Source of the DNA: Sinorhizobium fredii USDA 205
GTDB lineage: Bacteria > Pseudomonadota > Alphaproteobacteria > Rhizobiales > Rhizobiaceae
Reading direction: 5' to 3'
Length of the DNA stretch: 64,000 nt
NCBI RefSeq assembly: GCF_001461695.1
Contig: NZ_AUTC01000099.1
Span: 83,381 to 147,380, forward strand
Part shown: one piece after another, positions 47,397-60,525 of the stretch
How the letters are laid out: the number at the start of each line of letters is the position of its first letter
Position numbering within the stretch: position 1 is the stretch's first letter
Made by a program: the position numbers and the translations under genes
The notes under the pieces: generated by a model
What the model saw: only the letters and a program-made list of their open reading frames with translations
Told to the model about the DNA's origin: nothing
The model's database searches: none

Positions 47397-48550
47397 GTGC
47401 TCAATCCTGACGACAGTATTCTCCACAAGCTCGAGGCGCTCGTTGCGGCCGGTGAGCGGCAGCGTGACCCGGCTCAATGCGCCATCGCAAGGCGGCTTGA
47501 CCATCTGACGGCAGAACTCCTTGCCAGCCGCCCGTCGCGCAAGGCCAACGCGCTCGGCTGGCTTTTCGCGGCCCGCAAAAAGGAGCACGCGCCGGTCAAG
47601 GGCCTCTATATCCATGGCGGCGTCGGCCGCGGCAAGACCATGCTCATGGACATGTTTTCGACGCGGTGCCCATTCAGCGCAAGCGGCGCGCCCATTTCCA
47701 CGAATTCATGGCGGATGTGCACGAGCGCATCTACAAGCACCGCCAGAGGCTCAAGAACGGCGAGACCAAGCAGGCCGACCCGATCCAGCCGGTTGCGTCG
47801 GAGCTTTTCGCCGAGGCGCGGCTTCTGTGTTTCGACGAATTCTCGGTGACCGACATCGCCGATGCGATGATCCTCGGGCGGCTCTTCGGCGAGCTCTTCG
47901 CCAAGGGCTGCGTGCTGGTGGCGACCTCGAACGTGGAGCCCTCCGAGCTTTACCGCGACGGTCTCAACCGCGGTCTCTTTCTGCCTTTCATCGACCTCCT
48001 GAAAGCCAATACAGGGATCATCTCGCTCGACACGGACACCGATTATCGCCTGCGCAAGACCGAGGGAAATCCCGTCTGGCTGTCGCCGCTCGGACCGGAA
48101 ACCGAGGCGGCGATGGATCGCGCCTGGTATGTCGCGACCAACGGCGCGCCCGCCAGCTCGGCGGAGATCGGCCGGAAGGGCCGGAAGATCCATGTGCCGG
48201 GCGCCGTCGGCCAGTGCGCCCGCTTTTCCTTCGCCGATCTCTGCGCCCAGCCGCTCGGTGCGGCTGATTACCTGGCAATCCTGTCGCAATACCGGACGAT
48301 CTTCCTCGACCGCGTTCCGCATCTCGGCCCGCATATGCGCAACGAGACGAAGCGCTTCATCATTCTGGTCGATGCGCTCTACGACCAGGGCGCCCGTCTC
48401 TTCGCCTCGGCCGCCGCCGAGCCCGAGTGGCTCCTGGTCGCTAAAAAGGGTACCGAAGGGTTCGAATTCGACCGGACGGTTTCGCGTCTCATCGAGATGC
48501 AAAGTGAGGAATATGCCGCCCAACATACTGAAAATACGGTCTTTCCGTGA
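47397..48550 (+). pseudogene. zapE: Cell division protein ZapE (AFG1-like ATPase), frameshifted
   Basis: Two frames together make one AFG1/ZapE ATPase. From GTG at 47397 the frame reads through Walker A (GGVGRGKTMLMDMF) and then drifts into an unrelated sequence. The next frame carries on with VPIQRKRRAHFHEFMADVHERIYKHRQ, Walker B LLCFDEFSVTDIADAM, ATSNVEPSELY and the C-terminal family segments to the stop at 48550. Adding one T to the T4 run at 47655-47658 restores MFFDAVPIQRKRRAHFHEF. Either a real one-base deletion that would inactivate this Z-ring modulator, or a sequencing error in a homopolymer. Upstream of mdh, its usual position in rhizobia. Confidence 0.9.
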
Positions 48551-48565
48551 CGCGATGATGACGGT

Positions 48566-48589
48566 AATTCTTACCTTTACGTAAGAATT
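48566..48589. repeat. Perfect inverted repeat before mdh
   Basis: AATTCTTAC (48566-48574) and GTAAGAATT (48581-48589) pair 9 of 9 with a 6-base loop, followed by TTATG. It lies 16 bases past the zapE stop and 141 before mdh. Possible terminator for zapE or operator for mdh; AT-rich in a GC-rich setting. Confidence 0.55.
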
Positions 48590-48636
48590 TTATGATCTAA
48601 CCGATTGAATTTGCTCTATCGAAAAGTATGGATTGA

Positions 48637-49692
<1,056 letters not shown>

Positions 49693-49738
49693 CCGCCGCC
49701 AGGCCGATCAGACAGGTCAATCAGACAGGAAAGAACCC

Positions 49739-50935
<1,197 letters not shown>

Positions 50936-50941
50936 GGTTTC

Positions 50942-51844
50942 ATGTCCATCCTGATCAACAAAGACACCAAGGTCCTCGTCCAGGGCCTGACCGGCAAGAC
51001 CGGCACCTTCCATACCGAGCAGGCGCTTGCCTACAACGGCACGAAGATGGTCGGCGGCATCCACCCGAAGAAGGGCGGCGAGACCTGGACCGGCTCCAAG
51101 GGCGAAGCGCTGCCGATCTTCGCGACGGTTGCCGAAGGCCGCGAGGCGACCGGCGCCAACGCATCGGTCATCTACGTTCCGCCGGCCGGCGCCGCCGCGG
51201 CGATCATCGAGGCGATCGACGCGGAAATCCCGCTGATCGTCTGCATCACCGAAGGCATTCCGGTCGCCGACATGGTCAAGGTCAAGGCGCGGCTCGAAAA
51301 GTCGTCCTCGCGCCTCATCGGCCCGAACTGCCCGGGCGTGCTGACGCCGAACGAATGCAAGATCGGCATCATGCCGGGCAACATCTTCCGCAAGGGCTCG
51401 GTCGGCGTGCTGTCGCGCTCCGGCACGCTCACCTACGAGGCGGTGTTCCAGACCACCAATGAGGGCCTCGGCCAGACGACCGCCGTCGGCATCGGCGGCG
51501 ACCCGGTCAAGGGCACCGAGTTCATCGACGTCTTGGAAATGTTCCTCGCCGACGACGAGACCAAGTCGATCATCATGATCGGCGAGATCGGCGGCTCGGC
51601 CGAAGAGGACGCGGCGCAGTTCCTGAAGGACGAGGCCAAGCGCGGTCGCAAGAAGCCGATGGTCGGCTTCATCGCCGGCCGTACGGCACCTCCCGGCCGC
51701 ACCATGGGTCATGCCGGCGCCGTCATCTCCGGCGGCAAGGGCGGCGCGGAAGACAAGATCGCGGCGATGGAATCCGCCGGCATCCGCGTCTCGCCGTCGC
51801 CGGCCCGGCTCGGCAAGACTCTCGTCGAAGTCCTGAAGGGCTGA
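50942..51844 (+). CDS. sucD: Succinyl-CoA ligase subunit alpha
   Basis: CoA-binding alpha subunit, 300 residues. The CoA-binding [24 protein letters not shown] region, the [10 protein letters not shown] loop and the phosphohistidine site [18 protein letters not shown] are all present (active His in that segment). Its ATG (50942) follows the sucC stop by six bases with AGCCTGAGG upstream. sucA follows after 240 bases. Confidence 0.97.
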   Translation: MSILINKDTKVLVQGLTGKTGTFHTEQALAYNGTKMVGGIHPKKGGETWTGSKGEALPIFATVAEGREATGANASVIYVPPAGAAAAIIEAIDAEIPLIVCITEGIPVADMVKVKARLEKSSSRLIGPNCPGVLTPNECKIGIMPGNIFRKGSVGVLSRSGTLTYEAVFQTTNEGLGQTTAVGIGGDPVKGTEFIDVLEMFLADDETKSIIMIGEIGGSAEEDAAQFLKDEAKRGRKKPMVGFIAGRTAPPGRTMGHAGAVISGGKGGAEDKIAAMESAGIRVSPSPARLGKTLVEVLKG

Positions 51845-52084
51845 CGAACCTCTCCGGGGCGGCATCCGGTGCCGCCCCAATGGAGCCACGAACGACACGA
51901 TGATCGAGCGGTCGGGCGAGACGAGAGTGGCGAAGCGCCGCATCCCCGCACCGACCGACGCAAGCCGGGACTGATGCGTCTGACCTTTCGAAGGCCATCC
52001 CGATCCGGGCGCCAGGCAAACATGACCGGGACAACCCGGCATCCCAACTTAGAGTCAGGAGGCGGACCAAGTCCGCGAGAGACC

Positions 52085-55081
52085 ATGACAAGGCAAGAGG
52101 CCAACGAGCAATTCCAGCTCACTTCGTTTCTGGACGGCGCCAATGCCGCCTATATCGAGCAGCTCTATGCACGCTATGAAGCGGACCCGGCGTCCGTTTC
52201 GGCCGAATGGCAGTCCTTCTTCAAGGCGCTTGCCGACAGGCCCGAAGATGTGGTGAAGGCGGCCAAGGGGGCCTCCTGGAAGAAGAAAAATTGGCCGATC
52301 GCCGCCAATGGCGAACTCGTCTCCGCGCTCGACGGCGATTGGGGCACCGTCGAAAAGATCGTCGAGAAGAAGGTCAAGGCGAAGGCCGAGGAAGCGGCCG
52401 TCGCGACCGGCGTTCCGGTCAGCGAGGCCGAGGTTCATCAGTCGACGCGCGATTCCGTCCGCGCCATCATGATGATCCGCGCCTACCGCATGCGCGGCCA
52501 CCTGCATGCCAAGCTCGACCCGCTCGGCCTTGCCGATCCGGTCGAGGATTACGACGAGCTTTCCCCGAAGACCTACGGCTTCGAAGAGAAGGATTACGAT
52601 CGCAGGATCTTCCTCGACAACGTGCTCGGGCTCCAATACGGCACCGTGCGCGAGATGGTCGAGATCCTCGAGCGGACCTATTGCTCGACGATGGGCGTCG
52701 AATTCATGCACATGTCCAATCCGGAGGAGAAGGCCTGGATCCAGGAGCGGATCGAGGGACCGGACAAGGGCGTCGAGTTCACCCCCGAGGGCAAGCGGGC
52801 AATCCTGCAGAAGCTTATCGAGGCGGAAGGCTTCGAGCAGTTCATCGACGTCAGGTACAAGGGCACCAAGCGGTTCGGTCTCGACGGCGGCGAGTCGCTC
52901 ATTCCGGCGCTCGAGCAGCTCATCAAGCGCGGCGGCCAGCTTGGCCTCAAGGAGATCGTTCTCGGCATGGCCCATCGCGGCCGCCTCAACGTGCTCTCCC
53001 AGGTCATGGCCAAGCCGCACCGCGCCATCTTCCATGAGTTCAAGGGCGGCTCCTATGCGCCGGACGAGGTGGAAGGCTCGGGCGACGTCAAGTATCACCT
53101 CGGCGCCTCCTCCGACCGGGAATTCGACGGCAACAAGGTGCACCTGTCGCTGACGGCGAACCCCTCGCATCTCGAGATCGTCAACCCGGTCGTCATGGGC
53201 AAGGCGCGGGCCAAGCAGGACCAGATGGCGACCGTCTTCGAGGGCGACATCATTCCGTTGCGTGAACGCGTCAAGGTCATGCCGCTTCTGCTGCACGGCG
53301 ACGCGGCCTTCGCCGGCCAGGGCGTTATCGCAGAAATCCTCGGTCTCTCTGGTCTGCGCGGCCACCGCGTTGCCGGTACCGTGCATTTCATCATCAACAA
53401 CCAGATCGGCTTTACCACCAACCCGGCCTTCTCTCGGTCCTCGCCCTATCCTTCGGACGTGGCGAAGATGATCGAAGCGCCGATCTTCCACGTGAACGGC
53501 GATGACCCGGAAGCCGTCGTCTATGCGGCCAAGGTCGCGACCGAGTTCCGGATGAAGTTCCACAAGCCGGTCGTCGTCGACATGTTCTGCTACCGCCGCT
53601 TCGGTCACAACGAGGGCGACGAGCCGGCGTTCACGCAGCCGAAGATGTACAAGGCCATCCGCGCCCACAAGACCGTCGTCCAGGTCTATTCGCAGCGCCT
53701 CATCGCCGAAGGTCTCATGAACGAGGGCGATGTGGAGAAGATGAAGGCCGACTGGCGCGCCCATCTCGAGCAGGAATTCGAGGCCGGCCAGTCCTACAAG
53801 CCGAACAAGGCCGACTGGCTCGACGGCGTATGGTCGGGCCTGCGCACCGCCGACAATCAGGACGAGCAGCGCCGTGGCCGGACGTCCGTGCCGATGAAGC
53901 AGCTCAAGGAAATCGGCCGCAAGCTCTCCGAAATCCCGGCCGGCTTCAACGCGCATCGCACCATCCAGCGCTTCATGGAAAACCGCGCCAACATGGTCCA
54001 GACCGGCGAGGGGATCGACTGGGCGATGGCGGAAGCGCTCGCCTTCGGGACGCTCGTCAGCGAGGGCACGAAGATCCGCCTGTCGGGCCAGGATTGCGAG
54101 CGCGGCACCTTCTCGCAGCGCCACTCGGTCCTCTACGACCAGGAGAGCGAGGAGCGCTACATTCCGCTCGCCAATCTGTCGCCGACCCAGGCGCGCTACG
54201 AGGTCATCAACTCGATGCTCTCGGAAGAGGCGGTCCTCGGCTTCGAATACGGCTACTCGCTGGCCCGCCCGAATGCTCTGACGCTCTGGGAAGCCCAGTT
54301 CGGCGATTTCGCCAACGGCGCGCAGGTGGTCTTCGACCAGTTCGTCTCGTCGGGCGAACGCAAGTGGCTGCGCATGTCCGGCCTCGTCTGCCTGCTGCCG
54401 CACGGCTATGAAGGCCAGGGACCGGAGCATTCCTCGGCCCGCCTCGAACGCTTCCTGCAGCTCTGCGCGGAAGACAACATGCAGGTCGCCAACGTCACGA
54501 CACCGGCGAACTACTTCCACATCCTGCGCCGTCAGGTGAAGCGCGACTTCCGCAAGCCGCTGATCCTGATGACGCCGAAGTCGCTGCTGCGCCACAAGCG
54601 GGCGATCTCCAGCCTTTCCGAGATGGCCGGCGAGAGCTCCTTCCACCGCCTGCTGTGGGACGATGCGGAAGTCATCAAGGACGGCCCGATCAAGCTGCAG
54701 AAGGATTCGAAGATCCGGCGCGTCGTTCTCTGCACGGGCAAGGTCTATTACGATCTTCTCGAAGAGCGCGAGAAGCGCGGCATCGACGACATCTATCTGC
54801 TGCGCGTCGAGCAGCTCTATCCGTTCCCGGCCAAGGCGCTGATCAACGAGCTCAGCCGCTTCCGCCATGCGGAGATGGTCTGGTGCCAGGAAGAGCCGAA
54901 GAACATGGGGGCCTGGTCGTTCATCGACCCCTATCTCGAATGGGTTCTCGCCCATATCGACGCCAAGTATCAGCGGGTGCGCTACACCGGCCGTCCGGCG
55001 GCCGCCTCGCCGGCGACCGGCCTGATGTCCAAGCACATGGCGCAGCTCAACGCCTTCCTCGAGGACGCGCTGGGGGGCTGA
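52085..55081 (+). CDS. sucA: 2-Oxoglutarate dehydrogenase E1 component
   Basis: Thiamine-dependent decarboxylase of the oxoglutarate dehydrogenase complex. It has 998 residues. N-terminal targeting-type motif [21 protein letters not shown], the ThDP-binding region [13 protein letters not shown] with [12 protein letters not shown], and C-terminal segment [13 protein letters not shown] are all diagnostic. Start: ATG at 52085 ([10 protein letters not shown]); an open frame from 51869 is not family-like. It is 240 bases after sucD, a gap that may contain a promoter, and 61 bases before sucB. Confidence 0.97.
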   Translation: MTRQEANEQFQLTSFLDGANAAYIEQLYARYEADPASVSAEWQSFFKALADRPEDVVKAAKGASWKKKNWPIAANGELVSALDGDWGTVEKIVEKKVKAKAEEAAVATGVPVSEAEVHQSTRDSVRAIMMIRAYRMRGHLHAKLDPLGLADPVEDYDELSPKTYGFEEKDYDRRIFLDNVLGLQYGTVREMVEILERTYCSTMGVEFMHMSNPEEKAWIQERIEGPDKGVEFTPEGKRAILQKLIEAEGFEQFIDVRYKGTKRFGLDGGESLIPALEQLIKRGGQLGLKEIVLGMAHRGRLNVLSQVMAKPHRAIFHEFKGGSYAPDEVEGSGDVKYHLGASSDREFDGNKVHLSLTANPSHLEIVNPVVMGKARAKQDQMATVFEGDIIPLRERVKVMPLLLHGDAAFAGQGVIAEILGLSGLRGHRVAGTVHFIINNQIGFTTNPAFSRSSPYPSDVAKMIEAPIFHVNGDDPEAVVYAAKVATEFRMKFHKPVVVDMFCYRRFGHNEGDEPAFTQPKMYKAIRAHKTVVQVYSQRLIAEGLMNEGDVEKMKADWRAHLEQEFEAGQSYKPNKADWLDGVWSGLRTADNQDEQRRGRTSVPMKQLKEIGRKLSEIPAGFNAHRTIQRFMENRANMVQTGEGIDWAMAEALAFGTLVSEGTKIRLSGQDCERGTFSQRHSVLYDQESEERYIPLANLSPTQARYEVINSMLSEEAVLGFEYGYSLARPNALTLWEAQFGDFANGAQVVFDQFVSSGERKWLRMSGLVCLLPHGYEGQGPEHSSARLERFLQLCAEDNMQVANVTTPANYFHILRRQVKRDFRKPLILMTPKSLLRHKRAISSLSEMAGESSFHRLLWDDAEVIKDGPIKLQKDSKIRRVVLCTGKVYYDLLEEREKRGIDDIYLLRVEQLYPFPAKALINELSRFRHAEMVWCQEEPKNMGAWSFIDPYLEWVLAHIDAKYQRVRYTGRPAAASPATGLMSKHMAQLNAFLEDALGG

Positions 55082-55142
55082 TCAAGCCCCTCGCCGCCTG
55101 CCAATCGACAGAAACAGATATCTGATCAACGGAACAACAATC

Positions 55143-56384
55143 ATGGCAACAGAAATCCGCGTTCCTACCCTCGGCGAATCCGTCAGCGAAGCGACCGTCG
55201 GGACCTGGTTCAAGAAGGTCGGCGATGCGATCAAGGCCGACGAGCCGATCCTCGAGCTCGAGACCGACAAGGTGACGATCGAAGTGCCGGCGCCAACTGC
55301 CGGGACGCTCAGCGAAATCGTCGCGCAGGCCGGCGAGACCGTCGGCCTTGGCGCGCTGCTTGGCCAGATCGCCGAAGGCGCCGGTGCCGCCGCAGCCGCT
55401 CCGGCTCCGGCCGAGAAGAAGTCCGAGCCCGCTGCCGCCGCTCCGGCCGCCCAGCCGGCCGCCGCTGCCGCGCCGCAGGCTGCCTCCTCGATGCCGCCCG
55501 CCCCGGCGGCCGCCAAGCTCCTGGCCGAAAACAACCTCTCGGCCGACCAGATCGATGGTTCGGGCAAGCGCGGCCAGGTGCTGAAGGGTGACGTGCTTGC
55601 CGCCGTCGCCAAGGGAATTTCTGCGCCTGCTGCCGCAGAGCCGGCCAAGGTTCAGGCGCGCGCCCCGGCGACGGCCGAGGACGCCGTCCGCGAAGAGCGC
55701 GTCAAGATGACCCGCCTGCGCCAGACGATCGCCCGGCGCCTCAAGGACGCCCAGAACACCGCCGCGATGCTCACCACCTACAACGAGGTGGACATGAGTG
55801 CCGTCATGAGCCTGCGCAACAAGTACAAGGACATCTTCGAGAAGAAGCACGGCGTGAAGCTCGGCTTCATGGGCTTTTTCACCAAGGCCGTCACGCATGC
55901 GCTCAAGGAACTGCCGGCCGTCAACGCCGAGATCGACGGCACCGATATCATCTACAAGAACTACTGCCATGTCGGAGTCGCCGTCGGCACGGAGAAGGGC
56001 CTCGTCGTTCCGATCGTCCGCGATGCCGACCAGATGTCGATCGCCGAGATCGAGAAGGAAATCGGCCGTCTTGGCAAGGCGGCGCGCGACGGCGCGCTGT
56101 CGATGGCCGACATGCAGGGCGGCACCTTCACCATCTCCAACGGTGGCGTCTACGGTTCGCTGATGTCCTCGCCGATCCTCAATGCGCCGCAGTCGGGCAT
56201 CCTCGGCATGCACAAGATCCAGGACCGCCCGGTCGCGATCGGCGGCCAGGTCGTCATCCGTCCGATGATGTATCTGGCGCTCTCCTACGATCACCGCATC
56301 GTCGACGGCAAGGAAGCCGTGACCTTCCTGGTGCGCGTCAAGGAAAGCCTCGAGGATCCGGAACGTCTGGTGCTCGACCTCTAA
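55143..56384 (+). CDS. sucB: Dihydrolipoyl succinyltransferase (E2 of oxoglutarate dehydrogenase)
   Basis: Core E2 enzyme. It has 413 residues: lipoyl domain (residues 1-76) with lipoyl-Lys in [14 protein letters not shown], an Ala/Pro-rich swinging linker at about 80-115, the E3-binding domain ([30 protein letters not shown]), and the catalytic domain with active His in [16 protein letters not shown]. Start: ATG at 55143 ([19 protein letters not shown]). It is followed by a hairpin terminator (56393-56413) and three unrelated genes before lpdA. Confidence 0.97.
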   Translation: MATEIRVPTLGESVSEATVGTWFKKVGDAIKADEPILELETDKVTIEVPAPTAGTLSEIVAQAGETVGLGALLGQIAEGAGAAAAAPAPAEKKSEPAAAAPAAQPAAAAAPQAASSMPPAPAAAKLLAENNLSADQIDGSGKRGQVLKGDVLAAVAKGISAPAAAEPAKVQARAPATAEDAVREERVKMTRLRQTIARRLKDAQNTAAMLTTYNEVDMSAVMSLRNKYKDIFEKKHGVKLGFMGFFTKAVTHALKELPAVNAEIDGTDIIYKNYCHVGVAVGTEKGLVVPIVRDADQMSIAEIEKEIGRLGKAARDGALSMADMQGGTFTISNGGVYGSLMSSPILNAPQSGILGMHKIQDRPVAIGGQVVIRPMMYLALSYDHRIVDGKEAVTFLVRVKESLEDPERLVLDL

Positions 56385-56392
56385 GTCAAGCC

Positions 56393-56413
56393 GGGGGCGT
56401 GAGCCCCCGTTTC
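56393..56413 (+). terminator. Hairpin after sucB
   Basis: Perfect 7-bp stem CGGGGGC / GCCCCCG with GTGA loop, then TTTCC. Strong G+C stem with a short T-run, so a moderate terminator that may reduce read-through into the lysE-like gene. Confidence 0.7.
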
Positions 56414-56548
56414 CGTCTTGCCGCGCGCAACCGTCGACGCGGCCCGCTCGACAGCGATGGAGCCGGAAGCTAGGGTGCTGCAAAGCACGCTATGCGGGCA
56501 TGCAGGTCTTTCGGCTCCGTCTTGATCTTCAACGCACCGGTGGCAACC

Positions 56549-57190
56549 ATGAGCGCTTACCTGATCGAACTCGCATCGCTGATGGCGATCTTCTTCTTCG
56601 CCGTCGTTTCGCCCGGGGCCGACCTCGCCATGGTGATGCGCCAGTCGCTCGTCCACGGCCGGCGGGCGGCGATCATCACCTCGTTCGGCATCGGCGCGTC
56701 ACTGATGTTCCACGTCAGCTATACCGTTCTCGGCCTGGGGCTGATCATTTCGCAATCGATCTACCTCTTCAACATCGTCAAATGGTGCGGCGTCGCTTAC
56801 CTGATCTATATCGGCGTCAAGGCGCTCCGGGCCGGACAGACCGCGATCGCCGTCGACCCGGCCGAGGATGCCGGGAGGGGCAAGGGGCAGTCGGCGCTGA
56901 AGGCCCTCGGCCTCGGCTTTGCCGCCAATGCGCTCAACCCGAAGGCGGTCTTCTTCTTCCTGTCGATCTTCTCGACCGTCGTCAGCGCGCACACGCCGAT
57001 GTTCGTCAAGTTCGGCTACGGCCTTGTCATGGCGAGCGCTCTCTTTACCTGGTTCGTCGGCGTCAGCCTGTTCATGACCACGCCGCGGATGCGCGCCGCC
57101 TTCACGCGAGCGAGCAAGTGGATCGACCGGACAAGCGGCATGGTGTTCATCGCGCTCGGCCTGAAGCTCGCGACCGAGAAGGCTGCCTGA
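56549..57190 (+). CDS. LysE-family amino acid exporter
   Basis: 213 residues with about six transmembrane segments, the family topology (AYLIELASLMAIFFFAVVSPGADLAMVMRQSL first, ending TSGMVFIALGLKLATEKAA). The N-terminal SPGADLAMV motif matches LysE/RhtB transporters that export basic or other amino acids; substrate unknown. Start: ATG at 56549 (MSAYLIE); the ORF opens 19 codons earlier. It lies after the sucB hairpin, with the exported protein gene starting one base after its stop. Its place between TCA genes gives no clear functional hint. Confidence 0.9.
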   Translation: MSAYLIELASLMAIFFFAVVSPGADLAMVMRQSLVHGRRAAIITSFGIGASLMFHVSYTVLGLGLIISQSIYLFNIVKWCGVAYLIYIGVKALRAGQTAIAVDPAEDAGRGKGQSALKALGLGFAANALNPKAVFFFLSIFSTVVSAHTPMFVKFGYGLVMASALFTWFVGVSLFMTTPRMRAAFTRASKWIDRTSGMVFIALGLKLATEKAA

Positions 57191-57191
57191 T

Positions 57192-57695
57192 ATGGCTGCC
57201 CGGCCGGCCATTCTCGCTTCCTTCGCTCTGGCGCTCGGCGCCTCGCAGGCGCTGGCAGAGGATTGCACACAGGCACGGGCGATCTATGCCGACCCGGCCG
57301 GTAGCTATGAGCTGCATTTCGAGCCGGTCGGTTCGGAAGCGGCGGTGACCAGCAATCATTTCAAGATCAGCGTGGCGGGCACCGAAGTGTCGCTCAACGG
57401 CGTCGTATTGCCGTCCGGCGAGCCGGAACGCCCGAACGGCATCGTCATGCACGATTGCCCGACGGGCGACGTGACCGGCGCCGACCTGGCGGCTTGCACC
57501 GTCTGGCAGGGACCGATCTACGCCGTCGACAACGCCGGCACGATCGGCTTGCTTCAGGCGGAAGATGCACCGGCCGCCCGGCAGATCCTGCTGCCGGATT
57601 TCGGTCCGTCGCTGCGCCAGTCGAGCGCCTGGGGCAAGGGAAAGGCGACGGCCGACAGTTCCGACGTCTTCCACTTCAAGGGATGCGCCGCATGA
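57192..57695 (+). CDS. Exported protein, function unknown
   Basis: 167 residues. Signal peptide ARPAILASFALALGASQALA (about 1-22), then a small domain with four or five cysteines (EDCTQARAIYADP, MHDCPTGDV, LAACTVWQGPIYAVD, FKGCAA), a spacing compatible with two disulphides. I recognise no family. Start: ATG at 57192, one base after the lysE-like stop. It overlaps the SDR start by four bases (ATGA), so the three genes lysE-like, this one and SDR form a coupled set. Confidence 0.75.
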   Translation: MAARPAILASFALALGASQALAEDCTQARAIYADPAGSYELHFEPVGSEAAVTSNHFKISVAGTEVSLNGVVLPSGEPERPNGIVMHDCPTGDVTGADLAACTVWQGPIYAVDNAGTIGLLQAEDAPAARQILLPDFGPSLRQSSAWGKGKATADSSDVFHFKGCAA

Positions 57696-58444
57696 GTGGC
57701 GGCCGCGTCCTTCTCGTCACGGGCGGCAGCCGCGGCATCGGCGCCGCCGTCTGCCTGGCCGCGGCTTCGGAAGGCTGGCGGGTGGCGGTCAACTATGCCT
57801 CCCAGCAGCAAGCCGCCGAGGACATCGTCCACCAAATCACCGGGGCCGGCGGCTCGGCGATCGCCATTCATGGCGATGTCGGCTCCGAGGACGGGGTAAA
57901 GGCGATCTTTTCGGCCGTCGATGCCGCCTTCGGGCGGCTCGACGGGCTGGTCAACAATGCTGGCATTGTCGGCCCGCCGCAGCGAATCGACGAGATTTCG
58001 ACGGAGCGGCTGGAGCGGATGTTTCGCGTCAACGTGACGGGCTCCATTCGCTGTGCGGCGGAGGCCGTACTCCGGATGTCGACGCGTCACGGCGGGCAGG
58101 GCGGCTCGATCGTCAACCTCTCCTCCGTCGCGGCTGTGCTGGGCGCACCGGGTCAGTATGTCGACTATGCGGCCGCTAAAGGCGCGATCGACAGCTTCAC
58201 CGTCGGCCTCGCGCGCGAAGTGGCGTCCGAGGGCATCCGTGTGAATGCGGTCCGCCCGGGCATCATCGATACGGACATTCATGCGTCCGGCGGCCTGCCG
58301 GATCGAGCCCGCGACATGGCGCCGTCGATCCCGATGCAGCGCCCCGGCACGGCCGGGGAAGTGGCCGACGCAATTCTCTATCTCCTGTCGGATAAGGCGA
58401 CTTATGTGACGGGGGCCATCCTCAATGTCAGCGGCGGGCGATGA
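57692..58444 (+). CDS. Short-chain dehydrogenase/reductase
   Basis: 250-residue NAD(P)-dependent oxidoreductase. Cofactor motif TGGSRGIGAAV, the NNAG motif (LVNNAGIVG), catalytic Ser in IVNLSSVAAVLG, and YxxxK in QYVDYAAAKGAIDSF are complete. Closest in pattern to glucose/3-oxoacyl-type SDRs; substrate unknown. Start: ATG at 57692 within the upstream gene (4-base overlap). It precedes lpdA by about 42 bases, and in sinorhizobia an SDR often occurs here. Confidence 0.93.
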   Translation: MSGGRVLLVTGGSRGIGAAVCLAAASEGWRVAVNYASQQQAAEDIVHQITGAGGSAIAIHGDVGSEDGVKAIFSAVDAAFGRLDGLVNNAGIVGPPQRIDEISTERLERMFRVNVTGSIRCAAEAVLRMSTRHGGQGGSIVNLSSVAAVLGAPGQYVDYAAAKGAIDSFTVGLAREVASEGIRVNAVRPGIIDTDIHASGGLPDRARDMAPSIPMQRPGTAGEVADAILYLLSDKATYVTGAILNVSGGR

Positions 58445-58485
58445 CCGCCCTTTCAAGATGACTACCCTCCCAGAAGGATTTTCAA

Positions 58486-59892
58486 ATGGCTTATGATCTC
58501 ATCGTTATCGGCAGCGGTCCCGGCGGCTATGTCTGCGCCATCAAGGCGGCGCAGCTGGGCATGAAGGTCGCCGTGGTCGAAAAGCGCAGCACCTATGGCG
58601 GCACCTGCCTCAATGTCGGCTGCATTCCCTCCAAGGCGCTGCTGCATGCTTCCGAGATGTTCCACTACGCCGCGCATGGTCTCGATGCGCTGGGCGTGGA
58701 GGTCGCAAGCCCCAAGCTCAACCTGCAGAAGATGCTCGCCCACAAGGACGCGACCGTTAAGGCGAATGTCGACGGCGTCTCCTTTCTCTTCAAGAAGAAC
58801 AAGATCGACGGCTTCCAGGGCACCGGCAAGGTTCTCGGCCAGGGCAAGGTCTCCGTCACCAACGACAAAGGCGAGGAGCAGGTCCTCGAAGCGAAGAACA
58901 TCGTCATCGCGACCGGCTCGGACGTTGCAGGCATTCCGGGCGTCGAGGTCGAATTCGACGAAAAGGTCATCATCTCCTCGACCGGCGCTCTGGAGTTGGA
59001 AAAGGTGCCGGCGAGCATGGTCGTGGTCGGCGGCGGCGTCATCGGCCTCGAGCTCGGCTCGGTCTGGGCGCGTCTCGGCGCCAAGGTGACCGTCGTCGAA
59101 TTCCTCGATACGATCCTCGGCGGCATGGACGGCGAAGTCGCCAAGCAACTCCAGCGGATGCTGGCGAAGCAGGGTATCGACTTCAAGCTCGGAGCCAAGG
59201 TGACCGGCGTCGTGAAGTCTGCCGGTGGCGCGAAGGTGACCTTCGAACCGGTCAAGGGCGGCGAGGCGAGCACGCTCGAGGCGGAGGTGGTGCTGATCGC
59301 GACGGGCCGCAAGCCCTGCACGGATAACATGGGCCTTGCGAAGGCCGGCGTGGTCCTCGACTCGCGCGGCCGGGTCGAGATCGACCATCATTTCCAGACG
59401 AGCATCGCCGGTGTCTACGCGATCGGCGACGTGGTGCGCGGGCCGATGCTCGCCCACAAGGCGGAGGACGAAGGCGTGGCCGTCGCCGAGATCATCGCCG
59501 GACAGGCCGGCCATGTGAACTACGACGTCATTCCGGGGGTCGTCTACACGCAGCCGGAGGTCGCCTCCGTCGGCAAGACCGAGGAGGAACTGAAGGCCGC
59601 CGGCATCGCCTACAAGGTCGGCAAGTTTCCCTTCACCGCCAATGGCCGCGCCCGCGCCATGCTCCAGACTGATGGCTTCGTGAAGATCCTTGCGGACAAG
59701 GAGACCGACCGGGTGCTGGGCGGCCACATCATCGGCTTCGGCGCCGGCGAGATGATCCACGAAATTACCGTGCTGATGGAGTTCGGCGGATCGTCGGAGG
59801 ATCTCGGCCGCACCTGCCATGCGCACCCGACCATGTCGGAAGCGGTGAAGGAAGCGGCGCTCTCCACCTTCTTCAAGCCGATCCACATGTGA
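58486..59892 (+). CDS. lpdA: Dihydrolipoyl dehydrogenase (E3)
   Basis: Re-oxidises dihydrolipoamide of the oxoglutarate dehydrogenase complex, passing electrons to NAD. It has 468 residues. FAD motif [19 protein letters not shown], the redox disulphide [16 protein letters not shown] motif [16 protein letters not shown], and the C-terminal His-Glu region [16 protein letters not shown] are all present. Start: ATG at 58486 after AGAAGGA. It completes the sucAB-lpdA set though three genes separate them. A GGGGGC/GCCCCC hairpin at 59918-59937 follows, without T-run. Confidence 0.97.
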   Translation: MAYDLIVIGSGPGGYVCAIKAAQLGMKVAVVEKRSTYGGTCLNVGCIPSKALLHASEMFHYAAHGLDALGVEVASPKLNLQKMLAHKDATVKANVDGVSFLFKKNKIDGFQGTGKVLGQGKVSVTNDKGEEQVLEAKNIVIATGSDVAGIPGVEVEFDEKVIISSTGALELEKVPASMVVVGGGVIGLELGSVWARLGAKVTVVEFLDTILGGMDGEVAKQLQRMLAKQGIDFKLGAKVTGVVKSAGGAKVTFEPVKGGEASTLEAEVVLIATGRKPCTDNMGLAKAGVVLDSRGRVEIDHHFQTSIAGVYAIGDVVRGPMLAHKAEDEGVAVAEIIAGQAGHVNYDVIPGVVYTQPEVASVGKTEEELKAAGIAYKVGKFPFTANGRARAMLQTDGFVKILADKETDRVLGGHIIGFGAGEMIHEITVLMEFGGSSEDLGRTCHAHPTMSEAVKEAALSTFFKPIHM

Positions 59893-60027
59893 TTGGCTCC
59901 CATGTGACAATTGGCCCGGGGGCGACAAGCGGCCCCCCTGCTTTCAGCCTTCAAGCAGCGCAATCATGAATGCTCCACCGTGAGTCTGGGGCCGGGGCCA
60001 CCGGCGACAACGAAAAGGATCGTGTTC

Positions 60028-60525
60028 ATGAGACCTCGCAGCGTTGCCGTCCGCTTGCCCAACGCATGCCTGCCCGGAGCCAACTGGGCGGACTGCTATG
60101 AACTTCTCTTTCTGGGCGAACGGCTTACCGCGCATGAAGCGGCAAGGCGGGCGCTTGGAAGCGCGCCGCGCTGGATAAGCAGCCTCCTGGCCTTGCGCAA
60201 CCGCCTTGTCGCGCCGCTCGGCCTCAAGGCCGCTGCCCCTGCCGGAGACGCCAGTCTCATCGGCGCCTTTCCGATCCTGCGCGAGAGCGAGCGTGAAGCG
60301 GTCCTCGGCTTCGACGACCGGCATCTGGATTTTCGCATCGTCGTGGAGGTGCGTGACGGGCCGGCCGATAGCCAGGTGATCGGGGTCACGACCCTTGTGC
60401 GGCGCAGGAACCTGTTCGGTTATCTCTATCTCGCCGCCGTCACGCCCTTTCACAAGGCGATCGTTCCGGCACTGCTCGCGCAACTGAACGAACCGGCGCC
60501 GCCGCCCGTCAGTGGACCGGCGTGA
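60028..60525 (+). CDS. DUF2867 family protein
   Basis: 165 residues with the DUF2867 pattern: LPNACLPGANWADCYEL, APRWISSLLALRNRLVAPLGLK, FPILRESEREAVLGFDDRHLDFRIVV, and FGYLYLAAVTPFHKAIV near the C-terminus. Members are often fused or linked to other domains but their activity is unknown. Start: ATG at 60028 with AAAGGATCG upstream; the frame opens at 59911. It is convergent with the TraB/GumN gene and their 3' ends overlap by 17 bases, so neither has a separate terminator. Confidence 0.82.
   Translation: MRPRSVAVRLPNACLPGANWADCYELLFLGERLTAHEAARRALGSAPRWISSLLALRNRLVAPLGLKAAAPAGDASLIGAFPILRESEREAVLGFDDRHLDFRIVVEVRDGPADSQVIGVTTLVRRRNLFGYLYLAAVTPFHKAIVPALLAQLNEPAPPPVSGPA

Noticed and set aside
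52055..55036. 993-aa open frame on the minus strand opposite sucA
   Set aside because: It mirrors the sucA codons of a high-GC gene, has no family similarity I can recognise, and sucA is beyond doubt. The same applies to 49721-52042 (opposite sucCD) and 42702-44657 (opposite sdhA).
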